DNA of 64,000 nucleotides from Parabacteroides distasonis (GCF_004793765.1 NZ_SRYM01000012.1:1-64000), one strand, 5' to 3'; counted from the first letter of the stretch, positions 31,333 through 40,809 are shown. Made by a program: numbers and translations. Notes: generated by a model from the sequence alone, not told the origin.

Positions 31333-34314
31333 CTATATGACTTCCAGATAACTCCGTCCGTTTCCCGCCCGGCTCACCCGGATCTGTACGGGAATACGTT
31401 CCGTCATTTCCTGTACGTGCGAGATAACACCGATCTTGCGCCCTTGCGTACGCAGGCTCTCCAAGGCATCCATAGCGACCCGCAAAGTCTCCGCATCCAA
31501 AGAGCCGAAGCCCTCATCGATAAACAGGCTCTCTACCTTCATCCGGTTCGAGGAGAGCGAGGACAAGCCTAGCGCCAAGGCCAGCGAGACCAAGAATGAC
31601 TCCCCTCCGGAAAGACTATGCACGGTACGGATCTCGTCGCACATATCTTGGTCGATTACCTGCAAAGCCAAGGTATCCGGCACACGCTCCAGCCGGTAAC
31701 GCCGGGATAGTTGCCGCAATTGCACGTTCGCATAACTCAACAAGACATCCAAGGTGTAGCCTTGAGCGATCCTACGGAACTTAGCGCCGTCCGCAGAGCC
31801 TGCCAACTCATTTAGCTTCGCCCAACGCTCGCTCATCGCCCTCCGTTCCGAGAGTTCTTGCTGGAAACCGGCTATCTTCCGCTTATTCTCCTCGTGCGTA
31901 CGCAGACGAAAGCTACATTCGGACTTCTGGGAGGCCGTTTCCAACAGGGATTCCTCCAGCGTCTTGCCTTCGTAGGTCTCTTGGTAGGCGGCCAACCAGT
32001 TATCCAGTTCTTGCCGGCGTGCGGAAAGAAGGCCGGAAGTCTCCGCCAGATCCTTCTTGATCTGTTCCGTAATCCCCCGGTATTGCTCCACCTCGCCGGC
32101 GTGCCTCGTCGTGCTCTCTTGCAGCTGCTTCAAATGGCTCTTCAAGGCTTCCACCCGTTCGTGGAAGGAACGTTCCACCTGGTCGGCGGGCTGGCCTCCC
32201 AGCAGGAGATTCCGCTCCGAGCGCAGGCGGGTATAAGATTGATTCTTCTCGTCGTAGGCTTTCGCGGCGTCCTCGTATTGCTTGCGCAAGGAAGGGAGGA
32301 AAGCCTCATACGACTCCCGTTCCGCTTGATGCGCGCTTCGCTCCCGTTCCAGTTCCCGCAGGCGTTCCCCGTTGGCTTGCCACTGACGGGCGAAATCCGT
32401 CAAGGTCTCCCGGAAGCTTTCCGGGTCCTTGTTCCAGCCCGTCTGCCATGCGTCATTCCCGAACAGGGCATTAGCGGCAGATAGGGATTGGGATAGCTTC
32501 TCCTGCTGCTCCCGCTTATCCAGTTCTTCCCGGTCGATTTGCTCGGACAAGGATTGTAACTGGTTCCTTAATTCCGTCCGTGCGTTCTCGTTCGCGGCGA
32601 GTTGTTTATGCAGTTCCAATTCTTTCTGTTGCAGGGCGGCCAATTGTTTCCCGTAAGCCTCCTGCCGTTCTTTCTGATCGAGAAGCCGCTTGAGGCGCAG
32701 GGTCGCTTCCGAGATGTGATCCGCCAAGGCCAACAGACGCTCATGCGCCTCGTGAGAGGCGAAAGGATGCTCAAGGCTTCCGCAGACCGGGCAAGGCGTT
32801 CCGGCGGTCAGCTTGTCCCGCAGGCTTTTGATATCGCCAGTCGTCACGAACTGGGCTTGCTCCAACAATAAACGCTCCCGTTCCGTACGGCAGGTCTCGA
32901 TCGATCGATCCAAAGCCTCCGGTTCCAACTCTTTGAGGGCAAGCTCTACAGACTTACGCTCTTCCTCGATCTTTACCTGTCCCTTGGCATGCGTCTCCGC
33001 CTCTCGCCGCAAAGATTGTCTTTGCACCTCCAACCGCTGGATTTTCTGCCGGATGGCTAGCAAGGCCTTGTCCGACCGCTCGACCGCCCGGCGAGCCGTG
33101 AGGCAGATATCCAGATGGATCAATAAGGCCGACAGTTGCTCGGCGATCCCCTCCTTGCCCCGGTAGCGTTCACGCCACGTCGTCAGCTTGTCCCATTCCT
33201 CCAAGGCTTTCTTCCGCCGCTCCTCCACCTTCCAGAGTTTCTCTTCCGCCTCCTGCTTCCGCCGGGAGAACTCTTTCATCCGCTCATCGGCCTCGGAGCG
33301 GGCTTTCAAGGCCGATTCCAGTTGCACGTCCAGTTTCCGGGCCTGTTGCAATTCCAGTCGCAGACGCTTAGATTCCTCATCCGTCCTCGTCAATCGCACC
33401 TCTCCTTGCTCATACTCCTTCCTCGCGGTTTCCAGCGATGCCAGCGCCCGTTCCAAGAAACGGGCGTTCTCCTCCCGCTGTTTTTCCTTCGAGGCGATCT
33501 GAACCTCGGCCGCTTTCACGGCCTCCCGCAAGCTTTGCCGCTCGGCCTTCGCCTTCTCCAAACGGGCCATCTCCCCCTCCAAGACCGAAAGGCGGGTTTG
33601 GGAGGCTTCCACCTCCTCCTCCGATAGAAGCTCTATGCCTTGTACGCAGGCGTATAGCTGCTCGTAGGCCTCCTTCGCCTCGGCGTTCTTGGCGAAGATC
33701 CGGCGGGAGATCTCCGAGTATTGCTCCGTACCGGTCAGTTTCTCCAGCAAGGAGGCCTTCTCGCCCTGCTCCGCTTTCAGGAAGGTAGAGAAATCGTTCT
33801 GAGCCAAGAGCACCGAGCGGGTGAACTGATCGAAGGTCAGGCCGATCAGCTCGATGATACGGGCTTGCAGGTCCTTGTTGGTTCCCGGCTCTTCTTTCCC
33901 GGCATCTATATTATATAATGTAAGGCGGGCGGCCTGCAAACGTCCGCTCTCCTTCTCCCGGGCCCGGGATACGGACCAGCGGGCGCAATACCGACACCCG
34001 TTCAGCGCCACGAAATCCACCTCGGCATAGCCCGAGGCCGTCCCGCGGCGCAAGAGGAAGCGGGGGTCGCTTTGCGGCAACACATCCTCTTGCACGTCCC
34101 TCAGCCGCACGTTATTCTCCTTCGCCTGCTCCGTTCGCGGCGTACGGGAGAAAAGGGCGAGGCACATGGCATCCAGCAACGTGGATTTTCCCGCCCCCGT
34201 AGGCCCGGATATAGCGAAGATACCCGCCGAAGCCAAAGGCTCTTCCGTAAAATCAATGGAAAACTCTCCTTCCAGCGACGCCAGATTGCGTCCTCTGATC
34301 GCCAGCACTCTCAT
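31333..34314 (-). CDS. sbcC: Nuclease subunit SbcC (Rad50-like ATPase)
   Basis: A 993-residue SMC-type ATPase that with SbcD processes DNA hairpins and blocked ends. Walker A is GPTGAGKSTLLDAM near residue 40; long coiled coils run from about 180 to 470 and 520 to 850, broken by the zinc hook CPVCGS (about residue 480); the ABC signature is LSGGESFLVSLALALGL and Walker B LFIDEGFGSLD. The start ATG overlaps the sbcD stop by 4 nt, showing coupling. Many long antisense frames here are caused by the GC-skewed codons. Confidence 0.95.
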   Translation of the reverse strand: MRVLAIRGRNLASLEGEFSIDFTEEPLASAGIFAISGPTGAGKSTLLDAMCLALFSRTPRTEQAKENNVRLRDVQEDVLPQSDPRFLLRRGTASGYAEVDFVALNGCRYCARWSVSRAREKESGRLQAARLTLYNIDAGKEEPGTNKDLQARIIELIGLTFDQFTRSVLLAQNDFSTFLKAEQGEKASLLEKLTGTEQYSEISRRIFAKNAEAKEAYEQLYACVQGIELLSEEEVEASQTRLSVLEGEMARLEKAKAERQSLREAVKAAEVQIASKEKQREENARFLERALASLETARKEYEQGEVRLTRTDEESKRLRLELQQARKLDVQLESALKARSEADERMKEFSRRKQEAEEKLWKVEERRKKALEEWDKLTTWRERYRGKEGIAEQLSALLIHLDICLTARRAVERSDKALLAIRQKIQRLEVQRQSLRREAETHAKGQVKIEEERKSVELALKELEPEALDRSIETCRTERERLLLEQAQFVTTGDIKSLRDKLTAGTPCPVCGSLEHPFASHEAHERLLALADHISEATLRLKRLLDQKERQEAYGKQLAALQQKELELHKQLAANENARTELRNQLQSLSEQIDREELDKREQQEKLSQSLSAANALFGNDAWQTGWNKDPESFRETLTDFARQWQANGERLRELERERSAHQAERESYEAFLPSLRKQYEDAAKAYDEKNQSYTRLRSERNLLLGGQPADQVERSFHERVEALKSHLKQLQESTTRHAGEVEQYRGITEQIKKDLAETSGLLSARRQELDNWLAAYQETYEGKTLEESLLETASQKSECSFRLRTHEENKRKIAGFQQELSERRAMSERWAKLNELAGSADGAKFRRIAQGYTLDVLLSYANVQLRQLSRRYRLERVPDTLALQVIDQDMCDEIRTVHSLSGGESFLVSLALALGLSSLSSNRMKVESLFIDEGFGSLDAETLRVAMDALESLRTQGRKIGVISHVQEMTERIPVQIRVSRAGNGRSYLEVI

Positions 34315-35561
34315 AAAACAACCTCCCTCATCACCTCGTCAAACAATGTCTCTATCTCCTCGGGCAACTCGCCTCCGTATTTCACGGCAAACGTATGCCT
34401 CAGCATATCCAGCGGGGCTATCTTTTGCAAATCATTATACGATAAGGCCCTCTCCTCCGCCTCCCCTTCCCGCCGGGGATACGAAGGAACGATGGAGGTG
34501 AGGCGGACCGCCTTCCCGACCAACGCCTCCTCTACCCGATGGCGGAACGTAGGGTCCGGCTCCGTCAGCAGGACCCGTATCTCCACGTAAGGCCAGCGGC
34601 TCTCGTCCTCCCTGCCCTCCTCCGGTTCCGGAAGCCCGGCGAGGCATCGCAAGACCTCCTCCGGAGGTAACGGGCTGTCCGGTATACGCATCAAGTCCGC
34701 AACTCTTGGTATCTCGATCGCCTCGATACCAGCGACCTTCCCCTCCTCGACCGCTATGGCTATCACTTGATGCCGGTAATTCTTCTCCGAGAACGACATG
34801 GGAAGCGGGCTTCCGGCGTAACGTACCGCCTCGCGCCCGCCGATCCGTTGCGCTTTATGGATATGCCCTAGCGCCGTATAAGCGATCCCGGCGTCGAAGG
34901 TATCCGCGGATACGGACTCCAGCCCTCCCATGATCGCACGCTCGCTCCGGTCGTCGTCCGATAGTTCGGCTCCGGTGGCGTGAAGGTGTCCCAAGGCTAC
35001 GATCGCCTCGCCGGGATTCCTTTGGGCGTCGGCATAAGCATAGAGCCGCCGGTACATCCGGCCGATACCCGCCACATACGAATCAGTCCCTCCCTCGGGC
35101 GCCGCCGGGTAATCCCCTTGGCGGAGGAAAGGCACCGCCAGGCAAAGCGCCTCCCGTTCTCCCGCCCGGTTCCTCAAGGGGACGACGAGCGATCCGAGAT
35201 CGATCTCCCCGGAATCCGTCCGCCCCATGATACCTACGATCAAGGTATTCAACTCCTCCAGTAAGGGATTCGGGGCTTCCAGACGGATAGCGGAATCATG
35301 GTTACCGGCGATGATCACGATCTGCAAGCCCGGATTCCGGCGGTTCGCCTCTTTCAGGAAACGATAGAAACGACGTTGCGCCCCGGCGGAAGGGTTCGTC
35401 ACGTCGAACACATCGCCGGCGATCAGCAGGACATCCGTCTGCCGTTCCACCAAAAGATTTGTCAGAAAACCGAGAAAAGCCTCGTGCTCCGCCTCCCGGT
35501 CGTAGCCGAAAAAGGTCTGGCCCAGATGCCAGTCGGCCGTATGGATAAGTTTCAATGCCAT
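34311..35561 (-). CDS. sbcD: Exonuclease subunit SbcD
   Basis: A 416-residue Mre11-type phosphodiesterase. Metal-binding motifs are HTADWHLGQ, AGDVFD, IAGNHDSA and TALGHIHKAQ. It has the usual DNA-capping domain (~290-400). First gene of the sbcDC pair. -7 box TACCTTTG on the minus strand at 35587-35594. Confidence 0.95.
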   Translation of the reverse strand: MALKLIHTADWHLGQTFFGYDREAEHEAFLGFLTNLLVERQTDVLLIAGDVFDVTNPSAGAQRRFYRFLKEANRRNPGLQIVIIAGNHDSAIRLEAPNPLLEELNTLIVGIMGRTDSGEIDLGSLVVPLRNRAGEREALCLAVPFLRQGDYPAAPEGGTDSYVAGIGRMYRRLYAYADAQRNPGEAIVALGHLHATGAELSDDDRSERAIMGGLESVSADTFDAGIAYTALGHIHKAQRIGGREAVRYAGSPLPMSFSEKNYRHQVIAIAVEEGKVAGIEAIEIPRVADLMRIPDSPLPPEEVLRCLAGLPEPEEGREDESRWPYVEIRVLLTEPDPTFRHRVEEALVGKAVRLTSIVPSYPRREGEAEERALSYNDLQKIAPLDMLRHTFAVKYGGELPEEIETLFDEVMREVVL

Positions 35562-35586
35562 GATGGTAATCTTGTTTTAGAGAGGC

Positions 35587-35594
35587 CAAAGGTA
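35587..35594 (-). promoter_or_regulatory. Promoter (-7 box) for sbcDC
   Basis: CAAAGGTA, minus-strand TACCTTTG, a perfect TAnnTTTG match 26 nt before sbcD. Confidence 0.55.
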
Positions 35595-35658
35595 GAAAAA
35601 AATCTCAGGAAAGACCTTTAGAAAGGAGGAGAGGATGCGGGAAGGAAGCAAGTTGTCA

Positions 35659-35743
35659 TTTCCGGGTGCCGGAAACGGACGTTTCCACGTATCGGAAACG
35701 AGAGCTTCCGGGTGTCGGAAACGAGAACTTCCGACACCCGGAA
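35659..35743. repeat. 23-nt repeat cluster with inverted copy (DUF4469-sbcD gap)
   Basis: Three contiguous 23-nt units (35659-35681, 35682-35704, 35705-35727) follow the pattern TTTCC-n7-GGAAACG-n4. A closing unit has TTCCGACACCCGGAA at 35729-35743, the exact reverse complement of 35706-35720. Each unit is also a small palindrome (TTTCCGG/CCGGAAA in the first). Located just after the DUF4469 gene and ~65 nt upstream of the sbcD promoter. Direct transcripts would form strong hairpins. Confidence 0.8.
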
Positions 35744-35749
35744 TAAAAG

Positions 35750-36529
35750 TTAAACCTCATCGGGGCTTTCGCTATCTCCATCTCCTCCGCCCACGGTTAA
35801 TGGATAAGGGAAGCGATTCCGGCGTACTTCCTTCAAAAAGACTTTACTGTTGCCACTCGAGCGTGTAGCCACCTCCAAATAATAGGTGCCATCCTCCAAG
35901 GCGGGTATGATAAGCGAGAAGTTAGACGGGTCGTTGCGCAACACGGAGTTCATCGGCACGGCCACCGACGTTTGGGAGTCGTCCTTCACGAAGAAGAAGC
36001 CCACCGTGTCTCCCTCCTCGCCGGCGATCTTGACGCGCTGCCCGGTGCCGGTCAATCCTCCGCCCGGGGTCAGTTTCGTATTCACGGCACCTGACGCTAC
36101 GTCCGTCACGCTGATGATCGTAGGCAGCCCCTCCTCCACATGGCTGACGATCACGCTGATGTCCGTCAGCTTCGAACGAATCTCCGCCGTGGGCGTAGAG
36201 CGGAGCACGACCTTGTTGCGCGCCGGGTCGAACTGCGCCTTCGGACCGATGAACGAGCCTTCCATGCCCAAGCTGTTCGTCGTGAAACCGAACTCCACGG
36301 TACTACCCGAGAAAAGCTCGTCCTCGGCCACCCCCTTGATCTCACTGTAAATACCCTCGATCTCCGAGGCCGAGTATTTCGTACCGAACCGGGCGGCGGC
36401 CAGTTTGCATAAGTCGCCGATCGAGCGGCTTTGCACGTAAGTGACGTTGAACGTGAAATCGTCCGTGCGTGTCGTCAACTTGTTCTCCACCAGCTTACCG
36501 GTGATACTTCTTTTCTTAGGTTCTGCCAT
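35750..36529 (-). CDS. DUF4469 domain-containing protein with HU-like N-terminus
   Basis: A 259-residue protein found in many Bacteroidetes. The N-terminal ~120 residues look like an HU/IHF-related DNA-binding fold (SIGDLCKLAAARFGTKYSASEIEGIY in pieces, then a beta arm), and the C-terminal half is an Ig-like DUF4469 beta-sandwich with LTGTGQRVKIAGEEG. No signal peptide is seen. Function is unknown. It stands alone, convergent with nothing, with a repeat cluster directly after its stop. Confidence 0.82.
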   Translation of the reverse strand: MAEPKKRSITGKLVENKLTTRTDDFTFNVTYVQSRSIGDLCKLAAARFGTKYSASEIEGIYSEIKGVAEDELFSGSTVEFGFTTNSLGMEGSFIGPKAQFDPARNKVVLRSTPTAEIRSKLTDISVIVSHVEEGLPTIISVTDVASGAVNTKLTPGGGLTGTGQRVKIAGEEGDTVGFFFVKDDSQTSVAVPMNSVLRNDPSNFSLIIPALEDGTYYLEVATRSSGNSKVFLKEVRRNRFPYPLTVGGGDGDSESPDEV

Positions 36530-36692
36530 ACTATCATTCAGATTATGGGTCTCTCTTGGATGGAGGCCCTGATTATTAAATCTTCAAATATAACAATAAA
36601 GTCCCACTCTCGCAAGTTAAAACCGGATTACTATTCACGCTTTCTTAAAAAACTATTTGTAAGCAAAACCTAGCGAACTCATAATAATTTGT

Positions 36693-36700
36693 TACTTTCG
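36693..36700 (+). promoter_or_regulatory. Promoter (-7 box) for malic enzyme
   Basis: TACTTTCG is one base from TAnnTTTG, preceded by TTTG at 36688-36691 (too close to be its -33). It lies 43 nt before the ATG at 36743. Confidence 0.35.
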
Positions 36701-36742
36701 CGGTGGTTTTAAATAGGAACAACATAATTAATAAACATACTT

Positions 36743-39028
36743 ATGGCAAAGATTACAAAAGAGGATGCCCTTCGGTACCATGCCGAAGGCAAACCGGGTA
36801 AGATCGAGGTTATCCCGACAAAGCCTCACAGCACGCAAACGGATTTATCCCTGGCTTATTCGCCGGGCGTAGCCGAGCCGTGTCTGGAAATCGAGAAGAA
36901 TCCGCACGACGCATATGAATATACGGCGAAAGGAAACTTGGTGGCGGTGATCTCTAACGGTACCGCCGTACTCGGATTGGGCGATATAGGCCCCTTGGCC
37001 GGTAAGCCGGTGATGGAAGGCAAAGGATTGCTATTCAAGATATTCGCGGGCATCGACGTATTCGACATCGAGGTGGACGAGAAAGATCCGGAAAAGTTTA
37101 TCCAAACCGTGAAGGCGATCTCGCCTACGTTCGGAGGAATCAACCTGGAGGATATCAAGGCTCCGGAATGTTTCGAGATCGAGACTCGCTTGAAGAACGA
37201 GCTGGATATCCCCGTCATGCACGACGACCAGCACGGTACGGCTATCATCTCGGGCGCCGGGCTGATCAACGCCTTGGAGATCGCCGGCAAGAAGATCGAG
37301 GACGTGAAGATCGTGGTGAATGGCGCCGGAGCCGCCTCGATATCCTGTACGAGATTATATGTGATGCTAGGCGCGCGCAAGGAAAATATCGTCATGTGCG
37401 ACAGCAAGGGCGTTATCTCTACCAGCCGCCCGGACTTGAACGCCGCCAAGCGGGAGTTCGCTACCGACCGACCGATCAAGACCTTGCAGGAGGCCGTGGT
37501 GGGGGCCGACGTATTCTTGGGTCTCTCCGTGGCAAACGTATTGACTAAGGAGATGGTACGCGGCATGAACGAGAACCCGATCGTATTCGCCTTGGCGAAC
37601 CCGAACCCGGAGATCTCCTACGCCGACGCTATGGCTTCGCGGGACGATATCATCTTCGCTACCGGACGTTCCGACTATCCGAACCAGATCAACAACGTGC
37701 TGGGATTCCCTTATATCTTCCGCGGCGCCTTGGATACGCACGCCAAGGCGATCAACGAGGAGATGAAGCTGGCCGCCGTCTACGCCATCGCCGACCTTGC
37801 CAAGGAGCCGGTTCCCGACGTGGTGAACGCCGCCTATAAGCTGAGACGCACCACTTTCGGACGCAACTATATCCTTCCGAAAGCGCTCGATCCCCGCTTG
37901 CTGACCCGTGTGTCTTGCGCCGTGGCGAAAGCCGCTATCGACTCGGGCGTGTCTCGCAAGACGATCACCGACTGGGAGGGCTACGCCAACCACTTACGTG
38001 AGATGATGGGATACGATAACAAACTATTGCGCTCGTTCACCGATATGGCGAAAGCGAACCCGAAACGGGTGGTATTCGCCGAGGCGAACCACGTGAATAT
38101 GCTGAAAGCCGCCGCCGAGGCGAAAGCGGAAGGTATCTGTTTCCCGATCTTGCTGGGCAACGAGGAGCGTCTGGCTAAGATCGCCGCCGAGGAGAATATC
38201 AGTCTCGAAGGTATCGAGATCGTCAACCTCCGCCACGACCGCGAGACGGAACGCCGCCACCGCTACGCTCGTATCCTTTCTGATAACAAGGCACGCGAGG
38301 GCGTGACTTACTCGGAGGCTTGCGAGAAGATGGTAGACCGCAATGCGTTCGGTATGATGATGGTGGCTACCGGCGACGCTGACGCTTTCGTGACGGGCGT
38401 ATACAGCCGCTACTCGGAGGTTACCAAGATGGCGGAGCAGATCATCGGCATCCGCCCGAGTTACAAGCATTTCGGAGCCTTGAACATCCTGACTTGCAAG
38501 AAGGGTACGTTCTTTATGGCCGATACGCTGATCAACCGTCACCCGTCGGCCGAGGTATTGATCGATATCGCCCGCCTGACGCACGACGCCGTGAAGTTCT
38601 TCGCTCACGAGCCGGTGATGGCGATGTTGTCTTACTCCAATTTCGGGGCCGACAAGCAGGGCAGTCCGCTGAAAGTACACGAAGCGATCGACTTCTTGCA
38701 TAAGACATACCCGGACATGGTAGTAGACGGAGAGATGCAGGTGAACTTCGCCCTCGACAAGAAGCTGCGCGACGATATGTACCCGTTCAACAAGCTGAAA
38801 GGGCAAGACGTGAATACCTTGATCTTCCCGAACCTAAGCTCCGCCAACAGCGCATACAAGCTATTGGATACGCTGGGTATCACCGAGACGATCGGCCCGA
38901 TCCAAATGGGATTGAACAAACCGATCCACTTCACCGACGTAGAAAGCTCTACCCGTGATATCGTGAACCTGACTACCGTAGCTGTCGTAGACGCTATCGT
39001 TCAGGAGCAGATCGAGAAAGAAAGTTGA
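36743..39028 (+). CDS. maeB: NADP-dependent malic enzyme with phosphotransacetylase-like domain
   Basis: A 761-residue MaeB-type protein. The N-terminal ~420 residues are the malic enzyme (AYSPGVAEPC, KGNLVAVISNGTAVLGLGDIG in pieces, GAGAASISC nucleotide loop), converting malate to pyruvate and CO2 with NADPH. The C-terminal ~330 residues are a phosphotransacetylase-like domain, thought to be regulatory (acetyl-CoA sensing) in this family. Strong codon bias suggests high expression. Followed by a long perfect palindrome that can end transcription. Confidence 0.95.
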   Translation: MAKITKEDALRYHAEGKPGKIEVIPTKPHSTQTDLSLAYSPGVAEPCLEIEKNPHDAYEYTAKGNLVAVISNGTAVLGLGDIGPLAGKPVMEGKGLLFKIFAGIDVFDIEVDEKDPEKFIQTVKAISPTFGGINLEDIKAPECFEIETRLKNELDIPVMHDDQHGTAIISGAGLINALEIAGKKIEDVKIVVNGAGAASISCTRLYVMLGARKENIVMCDSKGVISTSRPDLNAAKREFATDRPIKTLQEAVVGADVFLGLSVANVLTKEMVRGMNENPIVFALANPNPEISYADAMASRDDIIFATGRSDYPNQINNVLGFPYIFRGALDTHAKAINEEMKLAAVYAIADLAKEPVPDVVNAAYKLRRTTFGRNYILPKALDPRLLTRVSCAVAKAAIDSGVSRKTITDWEGYANHLREMMGYDNKLLRSFTDMAKANPKRVVFAEANHVNMLKAAAEAKAEGICFPILLGNEERLAKIAAEENISLEGIEIVNLRHDRETERRHRYARILSDNKAREGVTYSEACEKMVDRNAFGMMMVATGDADAFVTGVYSRYSEVTKMAEQIIGIRPSYKHFGALNILTCKKGTFFMADTLINRHPSAEVLIDIARLTHDAVKFFAHEPVMAMLSYSNFGADKQGSPLKVHEAIDFLHKTYPDMVVDGEMQVNFALDKKLRDDMYPFNKLKGQDVNTLIFPNLSSANSAYKLLDTLGITETIGPIQMGLNKPIHFTDVESSTRDIVNLTTVAVVDAIVQEQIEKES

Positions 39029-39060
39029 TAGGGGATAAGCCCTATCAATACAGTCCCCAG

Positions 39061-39092
39061 TTGTAGAGAGGGGGCGTGCCCCCTCTCTACAA
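39061..39092. repeat. REP-like perfect palindrome / terminator
   Basis: A 15-bp arm (TTGTAGAGAGGGGGC) and its perfect complement are separated by GT. Located between the convergent maeB and 2-hydroxyacid dehydrogenase genes. Resembles 3591-3615 in sequence (TAGAGA..GGG / CCC..TCTCTA). Confidence 0.75.
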
Positions 39093-39101
39093 CTGAATAT
39101 A

Positions 39102-39995
39102 TCAATTCTGATAGCTTTCGATATTTGCTATTACCTTTTGCGACAATCGCTCCATACATTGCTCCGAGTGGCCGGAGACTTTCGGGGTATATATGACATT
39201 ATCGAACTGCGTCAAGGTATCCGCATAATTCCCGATACCCACCCCATCGCATAAGAAGAAATTCCGTTTATGGGCGCTAAGCCAACGTTGTAAATCCGGG
39301 ACACGGAAAGTCGGCCCTACCGACGTATTGATCAATATCTTCAGATTACCGAACAAACGAAACTCACCCGCCCCCAAAAGAATCGTATTACGAGGCAAGC
39401 AAGTACATAAAATATCCACCTCCGGCAGCAACTCCCGCAAAGGCAGATAAGCGATACCGATGGCCTCGGCGTCCGGCTTACGGGTACGGCTGAAATAATA
39501 AACTTCCGCCCCCAAGAAACGAAGGGCGTCAGCGATCATTCTCCCGGTGCGACCCAATCCTACGATGCCTACTTTTTGCCCGCCCAGCTCATATGCCTTA
39601 TGCTTCCACTGCTTCCCGCCGAAACCATGTAGCAGACGGACCAGCTCGCTAATGACATACTCCACGACTCCCTCATCGCCATAGTCACGGATGCCCAAAA
39701 CCGTTATCCCCCGCTCACGTGCGGCGGCGATATCCACATTTGCGCTAGACTCGCCATAGAGGGTACAGCACATCCCGATGTATTTGATATTCGGGCAAGC
39801 CTCGATCACATTCCTACGGATCTGTGTATTATAAGAGACGAGTACACAATCAGCGTCCCCGATCCGGCTCACGGTCTCCTCATCTGTTTCCGGAATGCTG
39901 GTATAAAAAATCACCTCTTTTCCAAGCGTCTTCAAACGCTCCACGCCCCATGTATTCAGCCCGGTAGAATCTACCACTACAATTTTCTCAAACAT
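39102..39995 (-). CDS. D-isomer-specific 2-hydroxyacid dehydrogenase family protein
   Basis: A 297-residue NAD(P)-dependent dehydrogenase. The Rossmann motif is GIVGLGRTGRMIADAL; catalytic His is in PKVSGHSEQ and the Arg position is degenerate (INTSVGPTFRVPD lacks the usual INxxRG). It also carries CTCLPRNTILLG. Substrate not predictable; members act on lactate, glycerate, phosphoglycerate or erythronate-type acids. About 20 residues shorter than typical. The intact start is MFEKIVVVDSTGL. Confidence 0.85.
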   Translation of the reverse strand: MFEKIVVVDSTGLNTWGVERLKTLGKEVIFYTSIPETDEETVSRIGDADCVLVSYNTQIRRNVIEACPNIKYIGMCCTLYGESSANVDIAAARERGITVLGIRDYGDEGVVEYVISELVRLLHGFGGKQWKHKAYELGGQKVGIVGLGRTGRMIADALRFLGAEVYYFSRTRKPDAEAIGIAYLPLRELLPEVDILCTCLPRNTILLGAGEFRLFGNLKILINTSVGPTFRVPDLQRWLSAHKRNFFLCDGVGIGNYADTLTQFDNVIYTPKVSGHSEQCMERLSQKVIANIESYQN

Positions 39996-40019
39996 ATCTT
40001 GCTTTATTAATTACCATCT

Positions 40020-40499
40020 TCAATTGATTATCCCTCTCACAAAACTATAAATAAAATAGCCACAAAGAGCGACTTTCAACACGACACTCAATAAAAAACC
40101 AACGAACGCCCCGAAACCAGCTTTCAACGCATCCCCGGACGCTTTGCCACCCAAAAGTTCCCCAACAAAAGCCCCCACGAAAGGACCAAGTAAGAACCCC
40201 CAAGGCGGAAACACGAATATGCCAGCCACGGTTCCCACGGCACATCCCCAATTTCCCCACTTGGACCCTCCGCTATACTTAGTCCCCAGCATGGGCGTAA
40301 CATAGTCCATCGCCTGTGCCAACACGACCAGCAATCCCCACACGACCAACTCCGTAATCGTAAATTCCTCATAGCCCGTAAAATGCAGTAGCCATAAAGC
40401 CAAATACGCCATCGGCAGCCCCGGCAGCCCCGGCAAAAAACACCCCGCCAATCCCACCAACAAACAGATAACGCCTAGTATAACCAATAAGATATCCAT
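40020..40499 (-). CDS. DUF456 domain-containing membrane protein
   Basis: About 159 residues, very hydrophobic, with 4-5 membrane segments and the DUF456 glycine-rich loops (GLAGCFLPGLPGLPMAYLAL in pieces, GAFVGELLGGK). No biochemical function known. The frame could begin at 40544, but the -7 box at 40530-40537 lies inside that extension; the ATG at 40499 (MDILLVILG) has the expected 5' leader. Confidence 0.85.
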   Translation of the reverse strand: MDILLVILGVICLLVGLAGCFLPGLPGLPMAYLALWLLHFTGYEEFTITELVVWGLLVVLAQAMDYVTPMLGTKYSGGSKWGNWGCAVGTVAGIFVFPPWGFLLGPFVGAFVGELLGGKASGDALKAGFGAFVGFLLSVVLKVALCGYFIYSFVRGIIN

Positions 40500-40529
40500 A
40501 CATTTTAGTTTTTGGAATATATAAATAGA

Positions 40530-40537
40530 CAAAGATA
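40530..40537 (-). promoter_or_regulatory. Promoter (-7 box) for DUF456 gene
   Basis: Minus-strand TATCTTTG, a perfect TAnnTTTG match. It decides the start codon of DUF456 by placing the transcript start at about 40524. Confidence 0.55.
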
Positions 40538-40561
40538 CAAACATTTCCCAACTTGGGCTAT

Positions 40562-40809
40562 TGCTATATCCGTACGCTTTTCGACGGTGAGGTTACCCGG
40601 GCCAGCCGGATTATCTATCCCCCAATATCGACCCATTGACCGGTATCGTGAACGATTCCAATGTCGTACGATATCGTCCTATTGAGGTAGGTAAACTAGT
40701 GGACAATACACTTCGCCGAGTGACCGCCGATATCAGTCCCAAAGATCCCTATGTCACCTCCACCCTGCTTAAAGTACGGGATGGTATGACTATCAAACCT
40801 ATAAAATAA
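40562..40809 (+). pseudogene. RND efflux periplasmic adaptor (AcrA-like), remnant
   Basis: The plus strand encodes LFDGEVTRASRIIYP in one frame, then after a C-run the frame shifts to NIDPLTGIVNDSNVVRYRP, EVGKLVDNTLRRV, and LLKVRDGMTIKPIK, ending TAA at 40807-40809. This is the membrane-proximal end of a membrane-fusion protein with a frameshift and an internal deletion between TGIV and NDSN, where the family has about 50 more residues. No start codon or N-terminal half remains. Confidence 0.75.

Noticed and set aside
31436-34501. Many long plus-strand frames across sbcCD
   Set aside because: They are antisense to well-supported sbcC and sbcD and follow from GC-rich codons; residue composition is Arg/Ser/Pro-rich and no family motif appears.
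37367-38806. Long minus-strand frames opposite malic enzyme
   Set aside because: Shadow frames of a highly codon-biased gene with His/Arg-rich, non-protein-like composition.
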